Shown: positions 26,780 to 36,757 of the stretch, in pieces
Layout: each line of letters opens with the position of its first letter
Numbering within the stretch: position 1 is the first letter of the stretch
Assembly (NCBI RefSeq): GCF_003044065.1
Contig: NZ_PZJJ01000001.1
Span: forward strand, 1 to 64,000
Direction of reading: 5' to 3'
DNA from: Alkalicoccus saliphilus
Lineage (GTDB): Bacteria > Bacillota > Bacilli > Bacillales > Salisediminibacteriaceae
DNA length: 64,000 bases
The notes under the pieces: generated by a model
Database searches by the model: none
Told to the model about the DNA's origin: nothing
Seen by the model: only the letters and a program-made list of their open reading frames with translations
Position numbers and translations under genes: made by a program

Positions 26780-28066
26780 CTAATTCATAAGTTTTTCCAG
26801 ATCTTTGTAAAATCCGGGGTAGGATACAGCTATAGCTTCTGTATCTTTCACGAGCACCTTATCCGAAGCGATCAAACCAGCAAGAGACATAGTCATTCCG
26901 ATGCGGTGATCGTGAAAACTTTCGACTTTTCCACCTTTCAATGGAGTAGGTCCATGTATGATCATTCCGTCATCTGTCGCTTCACAGTCTGCCCCAAGCT
27001 CATTCAGCTGATTTACCACTGTATCAATTCTGTTTGTTTCTTTTACTTTTAATTCAGCAGCATCTTTTATGACAGTCGTTCCTTCCGCCTGCGTAGCGAG
27101 AAGAGCAAGGACCGGAATTTCATCAATAAGCCGGGGAATTTCCCCGCCGCTGATGGTGACTGCCTGCAAGGCACCGGATTTGATTGTGATATCTGCTACC
27201 GGTTCTCCGCCGAGCATACGTTCCGAATGGATGTGCATATCTGCATTCATTCGTTTCAAAACATCTATCGCGCCTGTACGCGTCGGATTCATGCCTACAT
27301 TTCTCACGGTAATTTCGCTGCCCGGGACGAGGGCTCCTGCCGCCAGCATAAATACGGCAGACGAGACGTCTCCCGGAACATCCACCTCAGAGCCTGTCAG
27401 TTTCTGTCCTCCGCTTACTGCTGCGGAAACTTCGTCCGTCTCCACCTTTACTCCAAACGTTTCAAGCATCCGCTCTGTGTGATCTCTTGACTTATGAGGT
27501 TCTGTTACACGCGTCACTCCCTGAGCATACAGTCCCGCAAGCAGAACGGCAGACTTCACCTGGGCACTTGCTACGGGGGAAACGTAGTGAACCCCCTGAA
27601 GAGACCCTCCCCGCATACATAGAGGAGTATAATTGGCAAAATCTCTCCCGTCTATGGAAGCGTTCATCATTTTTAAAGGACCTGTCACCCGCCGCATTGG
27701 TCTTCTTCCAATAGACTCGTCTCCTGTCATGACAGAAGAAAAAGACTGACCAGCCAGGATACCTGAAAGCAGGCGGACCGTCGTCCCTGAATTCCCGACA
27801 TCCAGTATTTCCGAGGGTTCGTTCAGCCCGTGCAGCCCTTTTCCTTCGACGCGGATTATTTCCCCGTCCTCTTCAATTTTCACTCCAAGTTTTCTCATGC
27901 AGCTGATGGTACTCAGACAGTCCTGTCCATTTAAAAAACCTTTAATAACCGAAGGTCCTTCTGCGATCGCTGCAAACAAAACAGCCCTGTGGCTGATCGA
28001 TTTATCACCGGGAATGGTTACCGACCCCTGGAGGGGCTTTAAAGCCGTATCAATTGTCTTATGCAT
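26780..28066 (-). CDS. aroA: 3-phosphoshikimate 1-carboxyvinyltransferase (EPSP synthase)
   Basis: This 428-residue enzyme makes EPSP, the step before chorismate. It shows [36 protein letters not shown] and the catalytic [10 protein letters not shown]. The ATG at 28066 with GAAGGAG upstream is chosen over the longer frame from 28120, which overlaps tyrA. It is the last gene of the aromatic supraoperon (called aroE in B. subtilis) and follows tyrA by 16 bases. Confidence 0.97.
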   Translation of the reverse strand: MHKTIDTALKPLQGSVTIPGDKSISHRAVLFAAIAEGPSVIKGFLNGQDCLSTISCMRKLGVKIEEDGEIIRVEGKGLHGLNEPSEILDVGNSGTTVRLLSGILAGQSFSSVMTGDESIGRRPMRRVTGPLKMMNASIDGRDFANYTPLCMRGGSLQGVHYVSPVASAQVKSAVLLAGLYAQGVTRVTEPHKSRDHTERMLETFGVKVETDEVSAAVSGGQKLTGSEVDVPGDVSSAVFMLAAGALVPGSEITVRNVGMNPTRTGAIDVLKRMNADMHIHSERMLGGEPVADITIKSGALQAVTISGGEIPRLIDEIPVLALLATQAEGTTVIKDAAELKVKETNRIDTVVNQLNELGADCEATDDGMIIHGPTPLKGGKVESFHDHRIGMTMSLAGLIASDKVLVKDTEAIAVSYPGFYKDLEKLMN

Positions 28067-28082
28067 TTTTCCACTCCTTCGA

Positions 28083-29186
28083 TTACGGAGATTCATATGT
28101 TTCGTACATATGCTCTTCAAGCAGATTTTTAGCTGTCGCCAGATCTTCCTCCGACCGGAAGCTCAGGCGGAGTACTCCCATGATTCCTTCCCGCGCTTCA
28201 ATGATCCGGATATTCGTAATACTGATTGCGTATTCTGCCAGTATCGCTGTCACGTCGGAAATTACACCGGGATGGTCAGGAATATCGACAAACAAATCAT
28301 AAAAAGGAAGCATAGCTCCTTTTTTCTTCGATGGAAGACGGTCTCTCGCTGCTTTTGCTTCTTCGAAAAAATTAAAAATTTCTTCGGTATCTGCGTCTTC
28401 CACCATCGTCTCGATCTCCTCCATCCGGGATTTCCATTCACCGATCATCTGCAGGAGCGGTCCTCTATTGTGGATAAGAATATCTCTCCACATTGTAGGC
28501 GAAGCCGAAGCTATACGGGTAATGTCCCGGAAGCCACCTGCTGCCAGCTGATGCACAAAAGGATCTTTTTCCCCTGCTTTTTCCAGCTGATGTACAAGCG
28601 CGGCAGCAATAATATGCGGCAGATGACTGATCATTCCCGCGTACCGGTCATGGGTTTCTGCATCTATCTGTATAAACCGGGCTTTCGTCCCCTTCAGCAG
28701 GTTTTGGAGCTGAATTAACCGGGAGGCCGGAGTATCTTTATCCGGAGTAAGAATATAAAAAGCATTTTCAAACAAATGGCTTCTTGAAGCTTCGACCCCG
28801 GTTTTATGAGAGCCCGCCATCGGATGACCTCCGATAAAGGTCACTCCCTTTTCCTGCAGTTCTCTTCCTTTTTGCACAATGGACACCTTCGTGCTCCCTA
28901 CATCTGTTACTACGGCCCCTTCTTTAAGGTCCATGCTTTTTAAACTTTCCAGAACAGATAAGGAGCTTTCGACAGGCGCAGACAGAATAATTATGTCTGC
29001 GTCTTTGACACCTTCCTCTATGGAGGAAACTGCGTAATCAATAACCTGCAGACTGTCAGCAAGCCTGGAAGCCCGGCTGTTAACATCGTATCCACGTATA
29101 ACAGCACCTGGATAGGTTTCTTTTACTGCAAGAGCAAGTGAACCCCCGATCAGGCCAAGCCCTATAATAAATATCGTTTTCTTCAC
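28083..29186 (-). CDS. tyrA: prephenate dehydrogenase with C-terminal ACT domain
   Basis: This 367-residue enzyme oxidises prephenate to 4-hydroxyphenylpyruvate for tyrosine. The NAD loop is [10 protein letters not shown] and the catalytic histidine is in [14 protein letters not shown]-terminal ACT domain (about 295-365, [18 protein letters not shown]) should bind an aromatic amino acid for feedback control. The start is GTG at 29186 behind AGGAGGGG. It lies ten bases after hisC, whose aminotransferase finishes the pathway. Confidence 0.96.
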   Translation of the reverse strand: MKKTIFIIGLGLIGGSLALAVKETYPGAVIRGYDVNSRASRLADSLQVIDYAVSSIEEGVKDADIIILSAPVESSLSVLESLKSMDLKEGAVVTDVGSTKVSIVQKGRELQEKGVTFIGGHPMAGSHKTGVEASRSHLFENAFYILTPDKDTPASRLIQLQNLLKGTKARFIQIDAETHDRYAGMISHLPHIIAAALVHQLEKAGEKDPFVHQLAAGGFRDITRIASASPTMWRDILIHNRGPLLQMIGEWKSRMEEIETMVEDADTEEIFNFFEEAKAARDRLPSKKKGAMLPFYDLFVDIPDHPGVISDVTAILAEYAISITNIRIIEAREGIMGVLRLSFRSEEDLATAKNLLEEHMYETYESP

Positions 29187-29196
29187 AATGCCCCTC

Positions 29197-30279
29197 CTAC
29201 TTAAGCCAGTTCAGCAGTTCCGTGCGGATGTCCTTATTTTGCCGGGGGGTCCCAAGAGTAATCCGTACATAATCAGGAAATCCGAGAGCCTCTCCGTTTC
29301 GTACGATGAAGCCGGCATGAAGAAGCTTTTCATATACTTCTCCGCCAGGCCTGCCTGCACTCATCAAAATAAAATTAGCTTCCGAAGGATAATAGGAAAA
29401 TTCGTTTTCCTCACAGAATGCTTCGAATTTTTTCATCTCTTCTGCATTTTTTTCTGTACAGCTGTTTAAGAATTCTTCGTCTTCGAGAGCGGCAGCAGCT
29501 GCAGCCTGGGCAGCACTGTTCGTATTAAAAGGTTCTCTGCCCGGCTCGACTGCCTGTATTAATTCTTCGCGTCCGATACCGTATCCAATTCTAAGGGAGG
29601 CAAGTCCATATGCTTTCGAGAAAGTTCTTAAAATAAGCAGATTGCTGTACTGTTCCAAAAGTGCTTTTGTATCAGGAAAATCGTGTGCCGTAACGTATTC
29701 ATAATACGCTTCATCACTCACAACGAGCACGTCTTCCGGTATTTTTTTCATGAAATCACTGAATTGCTTATGATTCACATAAGTACCTGAAGGGTTATTC
29801 GGGTTACATACGAAGACCATTTTAGTTCTGCTGGTAACAGCATCTGCCATATTATCCAGGTTATGCACCCCCGCTTCGAGCGGAACTTCTTTCACTTCCG
29901 CCCCTTCTATCACCGCGTTATGTTTATATTGTGGAAAAGTTGGAACAGCGGTTACTATGTTATCTCCAGGATTCAGGAGTGCACGGCACAGGATAAGAAT
30001 CACTTCGTCCGATCCGTTACCAAATAGAAGCTGCTTTTCTTCAACTTTCTGCTGCTGAGCTACTTTCTCACGAAGCACTCTTGCATAGCCGTCCGGATAC
30101 ACCGCAACATTTTCCAGTGCCTTATTTACTGCTGCGAGTGCCTGAGGTGAAGCTCCATACGGATTTTCATTAGATGCGAGCTTAACGACACGATCCAGTC
30201 CAAGCTCCTGTTTCACTTCTTCCATTGGCTTTCCCGGCTGATATGGGGTAAGGCCGGCCATCGATTGTTTAATCTTCAA
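29197..30279 (-). CDS. hisC: histidinol-phosphate / aromatic aminotransferase
   Basis: This 360-residue PLP enzyme transaminates histidinol phosphate and, in bacilli, also the keto acids of Phe and Tyr. The PLP lysine lies in RTFSKAYGLASLRIGYG; ASNENPYG and NPNNPSGTY are the other family blocks. The start is TTG at 30279 behind AAAGGGG. Its place between trpA and tyrA, away from other his genes, is as in B. subtilis and explains the dual role. Confidence 0.95.
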   Translation of the reverse strand: MKIKQSMAGLTPYQPGKPMEEVKQELGLDRVVKLASNENPYGASPQALAAVNKALENVAVYPDGYARVLREKVAQQQKVEEKQLLFGNGSDEVILILCRALLNPGDNIVTAVPTFPQYKHNAVIEGAEVKEVPLEAGVHNLDNMADAVTSRTKMVFVCNPNNPSGTYVNHKQFSDFMKKIPEDVLVVSDEAYYEYVTAHDFPDTKALLEQYSNLLILRTFSKAYGLASLRIGYGIGREELIQAVEPGREPFNTNSAAQAAAAAALEDEEFLNSCTEKNAEEMKKFEAFCEENEFSYYPSEANFILMSAGRPGGEVYEKLLHAGFIVRNGEALGFPDYVRITLGTPRQNKDIRTELLNWLK

Positions 30280-30297
30280 ACTGAATGCCCCTTTCTG

Positions 30298-31095
30298 CTA
30301 TGAATTAAGCTCTGTTATAAAGCTGCGGATTTCTTCAAGTGCAGCTTCCTTCCGAGTACTGCTGCGAAGCACTTCTGCTCTTTCAGAAATAAACTTGACG
30401 AGGGCGCTGCCTACAATGGCGCCGTCAGCAATTTCCTGGAAATAACGCACGTGTTCTTTTTTGGATATTCCAAATCCGGCGAGTACAGGAACTTCCGCTG
30501 TCTTTTTCAGTTCGTTGATTGTTTCTTCCAGTTTTTCGGCAAAATTCTCTCTGGCTCCTGTAACTCCTAGAGAAGTTACATAATAAATAAACCCATCTCC
30601 CAGCCGGCTGATTTTTTCCATACGGGTTCCGGAACTCGGAGCCACAAGCGATATTAAAGATATGCCGTATTCATGACATAAATTTCTCAGTTCATCACTT
30701 TCTTCAAAAGGCAGATCCGGAATCAGAATACCATCCATTCCGGCAGCGTTCATTTTTTCCAGTACTTCTTTATAGCCGATAGAAAGAACAGGATTAATAT
30801 AAGTAAAGAGGACAAGTGGTACGGTAAGACCTCTTTCTCTTGCTTCCGCAGCTCCTTTAAGTGCCTGGCGGAGACTCCCTCCTTCTTTACGCGCCTCTTC
30901 ACCTGCCTCCTGAATCACAGGTCCGTCAGCCAGCGGGTCACTGAAAGGCACTCCCCATTCTATAGCACTGACACCTGCTTCCTCCAGTGTCAGTGCTATA
31001 TCGATCGAGGCTTCGTAAGTCGGGTGACTGCTCATTATATAGGGAACAAATCTTTTCTCCGCATGTGTGAAGTTGTTTTCTGCAAGACGATTCAT
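30298..31095 (-). CDS. trpA: tryptophan synthase alpha chain
   Basis: This 265-residue TIM barrel cleaves indole-3-glycerol phosphate and channels indole to TrpB. Catalytic Glu is in [16 protein letters not shown] and catalytic Asp in LIPDLPFEE; the phosphate loop GFGISKKEH is present. The start overlaps the stop of the fused trpF-trpB gene by four bases, with CTGGAGGAG upstream. Its partner TrpB here carries an N-terminal TrpF, so the complex could bring three consecutive activities together. Confidence 0.97.
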   Translation of the reverse strand: MNRLAENNFTHAEKRFVPYIMSSHPTYEASIDIALTLEEAGVSAIEWGVPFSDPLADGPVIQEAGEEARKEGGSLRQALKGAAEARERGLTVPLVLFTYINPVLSIGYKEVLEKMNAAGMDGILIPDLPFEESDELRNLCHEYGISLISLVAPSSGTRMEKISRLGDGFIYYVTSLGVTGARENFAEKLEETINELKKTAEVPVLAGFGISKKEHVRYFQEIADGAIVGSALVKFISERAEVLRSSTRKEAALEEIRSFITELNS

Positions 31096-32915
31096 TCGTT
31101 CTCCTCCAGTACGTTCTGAATTGTGTGGACATCTTTATCTCCACGTCCGGAAAGACAGACGAGAATAATTTCATCTTTATTCATTTTTGGTGCTGTTTTC
31201 TCCACGTGTGCAAGGGCATGAGCCGTTTCTACTGCCGGAAGAATTCCCTCCAGCTGGCAGAGAGTCTCCAGAGCTGCCATAGCCTCACTGTCGGTGGCAG
31301 GCACGTAGTTTACGCGTTTTGTTTCATGAAGATGAGCATGCTCCGGTCCGATTCCCGGGTAGTCCAGACCTGCTGAAATCGAATACGGTTCAGTGATGTT
31401 TCCGTCCTCATCCTGAAGAAGATAGGAAAGGGAACCGTGCAGTACTCCTTTTCTGCCTTTGGAAAGAGTAGCTGCATGAAGCGAAGTATCCACTCCTTTG
31501 CCGGCAGCTTCCACGCCTGTGAGTTTTACTTCTTCGTCCTCAAGAAAAGGATGGAACATCCCGATTGCATTGCTTCCGCCGCCGACACAGGCAACGACTT
31601 CATCGGGAAGCTTCCCTGTACGTTCGAGAAGCTGACGTCTGCTTTCTGATCCAATTACGCTTTGAAAATCTCTTACGATCATCGGATACGGATGCGGACC
31701 TACAACACTTCCTATTAAATAAAAAGTGTCTTCCACATTTGCGACCCAGTGACGGATAGCTTCATTTGTAGCATCTTTAAGCGTACGCCCTCCTGAAGTC
31801 ACTTCGATTACTTCGGCACCGAGAAGTCTCATCCGGAATACATTAAGCTCCTGACGCTTCATATCTTCCGCACCCATAAAAACTTTACAGCTTAAACCGA
31901 ATCTTGCTGCTACGGTCGCTGAAGCAACTCCATGCTGTCCGGCTCCCGTTTCAGCAACAATCTGGTTTTTACCCATCTTTTTTGCAAGCAGCGCCTGTCC
32001 CAGTGCATTGTTAATTTTATGCGCACCGGTATGATTTAAATCTTCCCGTTTCAAATAAATCCTTGCTCCCCCGAAATGTTCTGTCAGTCTTTCAGCATAG
32101 GTAACAGCAGTAGGCCGCCCGGAATATTCACTTAGTTCCTTCCATAGGTCGTTATGAAACTGCTCATCCTCTTTGATGCTTTTGTAGGCTTCTTCCAGCT
32201 CTTCGAGAGCGTACATTAAAGTTTCCGGAACGTACTTTCCCCCGAATGAGCCGTATCTGCCGAGAGCGTCAGGTGCCTGGTAGCTTTTTTTTGCAGCTTC
32301 TGACATGATCATCATCTTCCTTTCATCATTTCGTTCGTCTGATTCGATACCTGAAGAAACATCTATACCGTGCGGTTTAAAGGCGAGAAGATCTTTTATA
32401 TTATCCGGAGTGATACCTCCTGCTATGAGACAGAAGACATTTTGTTCCTCTGCTTCCTTCGAATAGGCAGGTACTGCTTCCCAATCAAAGGAAGTCCCTG
32501 TCCCCCCCCATCCCTCTGGTGTTTTCGTATCGATAATGTATCCATCGACCATACCTTCAAACAATTTCATCTGCTCCAGCGCCTTACTGCTGTGATGAAT
32601 TGTTTTAAAAATAGTGAGGGAAGTTTCTTTTTTGAGGTTTTTTACATCCTCAGGCGTTTCAGATCCATGCAGTTGAATACCATCAATTCCGGCCTGCTGT
32701 GCTGTTTTTTTTATAACTTCCGGAGATTCGTTCACAAATACACCAATAAGTTTTTTACTGCCCGGTGTATTGGACGTTTTCCACGCCTTTACTTGAGTGG
32801 CAGTGACCCTTCTTTTACTATCTGCAAAGATAAAGCCGATAAAATCGGCTTTTGAACGAAGAGCAGCTTTATAATCTTCTTCTGAACGTGTACCGCAGAA
32901 TTTAATCAGCGTCAT
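31092..32915 (-). CDS. trpFB: in-frame fusion: phosphoribosylanthranilate isomerase (TrpF) - tryptophan synthase beta (TrpB)
   Basis: One open frame of 607 residues covers two enzymes. Residues 1 to about 200 are TrpF, with catalytic Cys in LIKFCGTR and Asp in [14 protein letters not shown]. Residues 204-607 are TrpB, with the PLP lysine in [15 protein letters not shown] and the serine-binding GGGSNAIG. No stop separates them: TrpF runs [11 protein letters not shown] straight into MSEAAKK, the likely old TrpB start. An AAAGGAAG remains nine bases before that ATG, so separate TrpB could also be made. TrpF starts at ATG 32915 behind CGGAGGTG. An A8 run lies after the junction, so the fusion does not depend on reading it correctly. 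Confidence 0.93.
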   Translation of the reverse strand: MTLIKFCGTRSEEDYKAALRSKADFIGFIFADSKRRVTATQVKAWKTSNTPGSKKLIGVFVNESPEVIKKTAQQAGIDGIQLHGSETPEDVKNLKKETSLTIFKTIHHSSKALEQMKLFEGMVDGYIIDTKTPEGWGGTGTSFDWEAVPAYSKEAEEQNVFCLIAGGITPDNIKDLLAFKPHGIDVSSGIESDERNDERKMMIMSEAAKKSYQAPDALGRYGSFGGKYVPETLMYALEELEEAYKSIKEDEQFHNDLWKELSEYSGRPTAVTYAERLTEHFGGARIYLKREDLNHTGAHKINNALGQALLAKKMGKNQIVAETGAGQHGVASATVAARFGLSCKVFMGAEDMKRQELNVFRMRLLGAEVIEVTSGGRTLKDATNEAIRHWVANVEDTFYLIGSVVGPHPYPMIVRDFQSVIGSESRRQLLERTGKLPDEVVACVGGGSNAIGMFHPFLEDEEVKLTGVEAAGKGVDTSLHAATLSKGRKGVLHGSLSYLLQDEDGNITEPYSISAGLDYPGIGPEHAHLHETKRVNYVPATDSEAMAALETLCQLEGILPAVETAHALAHVEKTAPKMNKDEIILVCLSGRGDKDVHTIQNVLEENE

Positions 32916-33681
32916 AAGCACCTCCGAAAAGAGATTCCAGAAACTGCTTTTTATTCGCACTTTTCATAAAACCTTCTCCAACGAGCAGCCCTTCAGCACC
33001 TGCGTCCCTAAGATAATCGGCGTCCGCTTTCGTGTGTACACCGCTCTCACTTACAAGCAGCGTATTTTCAGGCAGGTACGGCTTCAGCCTTGAAGTTGTC
33101 TTCAAGTCCGTTTCAAAAGTATTAAGGTCACGGTTATTTATGCCGATAAGTTCAGGGGTCACATGACTGAAAACCTTTTCGATTTCTTTTTCATTATGCA
33201 CTTCCACAAGAACTTCCATGCCAAGCTCAACCGCCTGGCTGTAAAGCTCCTTCAACTGTGCTCCCTCGAGAATTGCAGCGATCAGGAGTACTGCATCTGC
33301 CCCAATTTTCTCTGATTCGCGTACCTGTACTTCATCAATAATAAAATCTTTCCGCAGAACAGGCACATTTACCTCTTGCTTAATTTTTGTTAAATAGTCT
33401 GCTTTTCCCTGAAAAAAATCTTTATCTGTTAAAACAGAGATGCCTGCAGCATGAATATCTTCATACTGCAGGGCTGTTTCAACCGGCTGGAAATTTTCCG
33501 TCAAAATGCCTCTCGAGGGTGAAGCCTTTTTCACTTCGGCAATAATTCCAAGCGGCCACATTGACTGTTTCAATGAACGGTAAAGAGATTTTTTAGAGGT
33601 GGTTACAAGCCTTTCGCCAGGTATCTTAATCGCTGGTATTTCTTCTTTCTTTCTGGCAGTAATAGTATTGAGTATAGTCAT
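32902..33681 (-). CDS. trpC: indole-3-glycerol phosphate synthase
   Basis: This 259-residue TIM barrel closes the indole ring. Characteristic blocks are [11 protein letters not shown] (catalytic lysine), PVLRKDFI, and INNRDLNTF. The ATG overlaps the trpD stop (ATGA) and the end overlaps the trpF part of the next gene by 14 bases, so the trp genes are tightly coupled. It is not fused to TrpF, unlike in enteric bacteria, where TrpC rather than TrpB carries TrpF. Confidence 0.97.
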   Translation of the reverse strand: MTILNTITARKKEEIPAIKIPGERLVTTSKKSLYRSLKQSMWPLGIIAEVKKASPSRGILTENFQPVETALQYEDIHAAGISVLTDKDFFQGKADYLTKIKQEVNVPVLRKDFIIDEVQVRESEKIGADAVLLIAAILEGAQLKELYSQAVELGMEVLVEVHNEKEIEKVFSHVTPELIGINNRDLNTFETDLKTTSRLKPYLPENTLLVSESGVHTKADADYLRDAGAEGLLVGEGFMKSANKKQFLESLFGGAYDAD

Positions 33682-34682
33682 CCTACATTAGCCCCTTCTC
33701 TCTGCATCGCTTCCAAATGGGCAAGGACCGTTTTACCAAGAGCATTTTCAGCAGCGGCCACGCCCTCTTTAATGGAGGCGGTTTTTCCAGCAGTGTATAA
33801 AGCCGCACCTGCATTGAGAAGCAGCAGATCCACGGCTGCTCCCGGTGCTTCTCTCTGGAATATTCGTTTAATAAGTGCCGCACTCTCTGACGGGGTGTTC
33901 ACTACCGCTTCGTTAATGGAGTGTCTGGAAAGCCCTGCATCCTCCGGAGTATATTCATACTCAGTTATATTTTTTCCATTCTTTTCTACGACAAAAGTCC
34001 TGCCCTGTACAGTAAATTCATCCATGCCATCTTCCCCGGCAACAAAAAGAGCACGTTCTATTGGAAGCTCCATAGAGGCTTCAGCCATCTTTCGGGCGGC
34101 ATCAATACTGTAAACGCCTATCACACGGCGGGAAGCCTGGGCCGGATTGGTTAAAGGACCCAGAAGGTTAAAAATTGTTTTCTGTTTCAGTGCCTTCCTG
34201 ACAGGAGCTACGTTTTTCATAGCTTCATGATAGACCGGGGCATAAAAGAAAGTCAGTGAATGATCCTGAAGGCTTAAGGCTGCCTCCTTTTCGCTGTTCT
34301 GAAAAGGAACACCAAGCTTTTCCAGAACATCTGCACTGCCTGTTTTCGATGAAACACTCCGATTGCCGTGTTTAGCTACTTTAACGCCTAAAGAACTCAA
34401 AAGAATGGCTGACGCTGTCGATATGTTGTACGTACCGGAAGCATCTCCTCCGGTTCCGCACGTATCCAGTACTTCAAAAGGGAGAGATACGTTTTTCGCT
34501 TTAGCGAGCATTCCCTGGGCAAACCCTGTTATTTCCTCTGCTGTCTCACCTCTGTAAGCCATAACAGAAAGTACAGCCGCCATTTCTTCTCTGCTCATTC
34601 TGCCTTCCATCATCTGCATTACAATTTCCCTCGACTCAGCTGCGGTCAGACGGCTCCCCGACAAGACCTTTTCTAGTGTCAT
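33678..34682 (-). CDS. trpD: anthranilate phosphoribosyltransferase
   Basis: This 334-residue enzyme attaches PRPP to anthranilate. The PRPP site is DTCGTGGDASGTYNISTA, followed by KHGNRSVSSKTGSADVLE. I choose ATG 34682, nine bases after GAGGAGG, over a TTG at 34688 that is too close. The gene overlaps the end of trpE by 47 bases in another frame, an unusually long overlap. No glutaminase (TrpG) is fused or nearby; as in B. subtilis, PabA elsewhere probably serves. Confidence 0.96.
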   Translation of the reverse strand: MTLEKVLSGSRLTAAESREIVMQMMEGRMSREEMAAVLSVMAYRGETAEEITGFAQGMLAKAKNVSLPFEVLDTCGTGGDASGTYNISTASAILLSSLGVKVAKHGNRSVSSKTGSADVLEKLGVPFQNSEKEAALSLQDHSLTFFYAPVYHEAMKNVAPVRKALKQKTIFNLLGPLTNPAQASRRVIGVYSIDAARKMAEASMELPIERALFVAGEDGMDEFTVQGRTFVVEKNGKNITEYEYTPEDAGLSRHSINEAVVNTPSESAALIKRIFQREAPGAAVDLLLLNAGAALYTAGKTASIKEGVAAAENALGKTVLAHLEAMQREGANVG

Positions 34683-36183
34683 TTTCAATGACCTCCTCTT
34701 TAGCTATTCTCTGCTCTGCCAGTTTAATGGCGTATATTAAAGCCTTTGCTTTGTTTCTCGTCTCTTCCCATTCCATTTCCGGAATGGAATCCTGAACAAT
34801 TCCTGCCCCCGCCTGAACGTAGGCGGTTTGATCCTTAAGAACTATTGTACGGATAGCGATGCAGGAATCCATCGCTTTATTAAAACCGTAATAAGCTACA
34901 GCTCCGGCATAAACGCCACGCGGCTGCTTCTCAAGTTCCTGAATGATTTCCACTGCCCTGACTTTCGGCGCGCCGGAAACTGTGCCGGCAGGGTGAGTAG
35001 ACAAAAGTGCTTCGAAGGGATGAATCGATTCCTTCAGACGGCCGGTCACTTTCGTCGTCAAATGCATGACGTGGGAAAAATAAGATATATGCATCATGTC
35101 GTGTACACGGATGCTGCCGTATTCACTTATTCGTCCCAGATCGTTACGGGCCAGATCCACAAGCATTAAGTGCTCTGCTTTTTCTTTTTCATCTGCGGCA
35201 AGTTCTGCGGCGAGCTTTTCGTCTTCTTCTCTGTTTCTGCCTCTTTTTCTGGTTCCGGCAATCGGATGAATTTCCAAACCGCGGCTCTTGTCCACTTTCA
35301 CGAGTCGTTCCGGCGAACTGCCGATGACTTCCTGTTCCGGAAATCGTATATAGTACAAATACGGGCTCGGGTTGATTTTTCTTAATACTCTGTAAAGGTC
35401 CAGTCCACTTGATCGCACCGGTACTTCGAATCTCTGAGAGAGAACCGTCTGAAATACATCGCCGGCTGCAATATATTCTTTGATTTTCCTGACATCTTTT
35501 TCGTAACCTTCTTTAGTATAATTTGAAGAAACTCCACTGAAGATATCTTCATTCAAAGATTCCTCCACTGGAACAGCAGGCAGTGTTCTTTCTGAACCTC
35601 TGTCAATTTTCGCAAGAAGCGACTCTATCTTTTGTACTGCTTTCCGATAGGCAGCAGCCCCACCATCTGCCGTGTTTTGAAAATGCATCAGTGTAAGCTC
35701 TTCTTTTTCATGGTGATAGGCGAGAACCGTTTCACAGAACATAAAATATACATCGTTCGTGCTGCTTTCAAGCCCTGCAGTTCTTGGTTCATAAAACCGG
35801 AATCCTTCAAAGCCGAGATAGCCTACAGCTCCACCGGGGAAAGGAAGGTCAGGAAGGTTCTGCGATACGTTAAAGTCCTTCATCGTACGTTCCCACGCTG
35901 CCTGAAGACTCTCCTCCTGCCACAGCTCTCTGCCTGATACATCGTAGGAAGAAAACCCTGTTTCTGAGTCCTTTAAAAACTGCATTGGATTCAAACCGAT
36001 AAATGAATAGCTGGACCAGGAAGAGAGAGGATCCCTGCTTTCCAATAAAAAAGAGGCTTCTTCGTCAAAAAGTTGAAATAATTGTATAGGTGTTTTTGTA
36101 TCTGCCACTACAGTAGCAGTAACTGGGATGGTCGTACTGGTTGCTGCCTGATTTATAAATTCCTGTTCGGTTATGGAAATCAT
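34636..36183 (-). CDS. trpE: anthranilate synthase component I
   Basis: This 515-residue chorismate-utilising enzyme makes anthranilate. The tryptophan feedback pocket is recognisable (FLLESRDPLSSWSSYSFIG), as are IVQDSIPEMEWEE and HPAGTVSGAPK of the active site. Translation starts at ATG 36183 behind GAGGTG. The 190-base leader holds 11 TRAP-binding triplets and a hairpin that can hide this ribosome binding site, so expression should fall when tryptophan is plentiful. Partner glutaminase TrpG is not in the window. Confidence 0.97.
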   Translation of the reverse strand: MISITEQEFINQAATSTTIPVTATVVADTKTPIQLFQLFDEEASFLLESRDPLSSWSSYSFIGLNPMQFLKDSETGFSSYDVSGRELWQEESLQAAWERTMKDFNVSQNLPDLPFPGGAVGYLGFEGFRFYEPRTAGLESSTNDVYFMFCETVLAYHHEKEELTLMHFQNTADGGAAAYRKAVQKIESLLAKIDRGSERTLPAVPVEESLNEDIFSGVSSNYTKEGYEKDVRKIKEYIAAGDVFQTVLSQRFEVPVRSSGLDLYRVLRKINPSPYLYYIRFPEQEVIGSSPERLVKVDKSRGLEIHPIAGTRKRGRNREEDEKLAAELAADEKEKAEHLMLVDLARNDLGRISEYGSIRVHDMMHISYFSHVMHLTTKVTGRLKESIHPFEALLSTHPAGTVSGAPKVRAVEIIQELEKQPRGVYAGAVAYYGFNKAMDSCIAIRTIVLKDQTAYVQAGAGIVQDSIPEMEWEETRNKAKALIYAIKLAEQRIAKEEVIENDTRKGLVGEPSDRS

Positions 36184-36188
36184 TTATT

Positions 36189-36215
36189 CACCTCATCCTG
36201 TTTGGAGATGAAGCA
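36189..36215 (-). promoter_or_regulatory. hairpin sequestering the trpE ribosome binding site
   Basis: As RNA, CUUCAUC (36213-36207) can pair with GAUGAGG (36197-36191) around a 9-base loop, and two wobble pairs extend it, burying GAGGUG. A seven-base part of the same upstream arm can instead pair with AGAUGAG inside the TRAP site (36315-36309). This gives a TRAP-dependent on/off choice. The structure is inferred by eye; no folding energies were computed. Confidence 0.5.
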
Positions 36216-36303
36216 TTTTAAGAGGGGGGAGTAAAGATGGAGATACCCTTAACAAGATTTTTCTGAAAAGAAAAATCCAATCCGGGCGGATGTACGTTGT
36301 GGT

Positions 36304-36357
36304 CTCAGCTCATCTTCTCTCTGCTCTGTCTCTGCTTCTCTCTGCTCTGCTAAACTA
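36304..36357 (-). promoter_or_regulatory. TRAP-binding site: 11 NAG triplets in the trpE leader
   Basis: On the minus strand, triplets start at 36357, 36352, 36347, 36342, 36337, 36332, 36326, 36321, 36316, 36311 and 36306: two UAG, seven GAG and two AAG. Spacers are 2 bases, with one of 3. Eleven triplets match the 11 subunits of TRAP, and the gene for TRAP (mtrB) is in this window. Further UAG triplets lie upstream toward the aroH stop. I see no classical U-tract terminator after it. Confidence 0.88.
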
Positions 36358-36373
36358 ACTATTAGCGACTATA

Positions 36374-36757
36374 CTAACGCTGTCTGTTCCCTTTTGTCAA
36401 GGAAAGATCCGGCCGGAGCTTTTCAGCTTCATTTAAATAAATATGGGTAATTTCCTTTTGTCCCCTGTCCGTTTCTGCTGTCACCATCAGTCTGATACAA
36501 AAAGGCAGGCTTCCTGGAACAGGTATCTCCCTCGCACACATTACCGGCACGAATTGATAGCCGGGCATATCCCTCAGCGACCTTGCCGGGAAAGTGGCTG
36601 TCACATCATCAGTTACTGTTATCATGACATGAGAAATATGTTCCGGTAAAAGATCATTCTGCTCTTCAATTTTACGCATCAGTTCTTCTGTTGCTCTTAA
36701 AATTTCTTCTTCTTTATCTCCTGATACCGTTGTTGCTCCCCGGATTCCCCTTATCAT
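36374..36757 (-). CDS. aroH: chorismate mutase, AroH type
   Basis: This 127-residue trimeric chorismate mutase converts chorismate to prephenate. The opening MIRGIRGATTV, the arginine in MCAREIPV and the glutamate/arginine residues along the barrel match the B. subtilis enzyme. GAGGTGG precedes the ATG, which overlaps the aroB stop by four bases. The TRAP leader begins right after its stop codon. Confidence 0.95.
   Translation of the reverse strand: MIRGIRGATTVSGDKEEEILRATEELMRKIEEQNDLLPEHISHVMITVTDDVTATFPARSLRDMPGYQFVPVMCAREIPVPGSLPFCIRLMVTAETDRGQKEITHIYLNEAEKLRPDLSLTKGNRQR

Noticed and set aside
27897-28718. 273-codon plus-strand frame across aroA and tyrA
   Set aside because: It is antisense to two confident enzymes and its composition is that of a shadow frame.
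32285-32300. A8 run after the TrpF-TrpB junction as a slippage or frameshift site
   Set aside because: It lies downstream of the TrpB start and inside TrpB; slippage would destroy TrpB rather than restore separate genes.
36301-36360. CT-rich tract looking like a simple-sequence or short tandem repeat
   Set aside because: On the minus strand it is the ordered set of NAG triplets of the TRAP site, with regular 2-3 base spacing.
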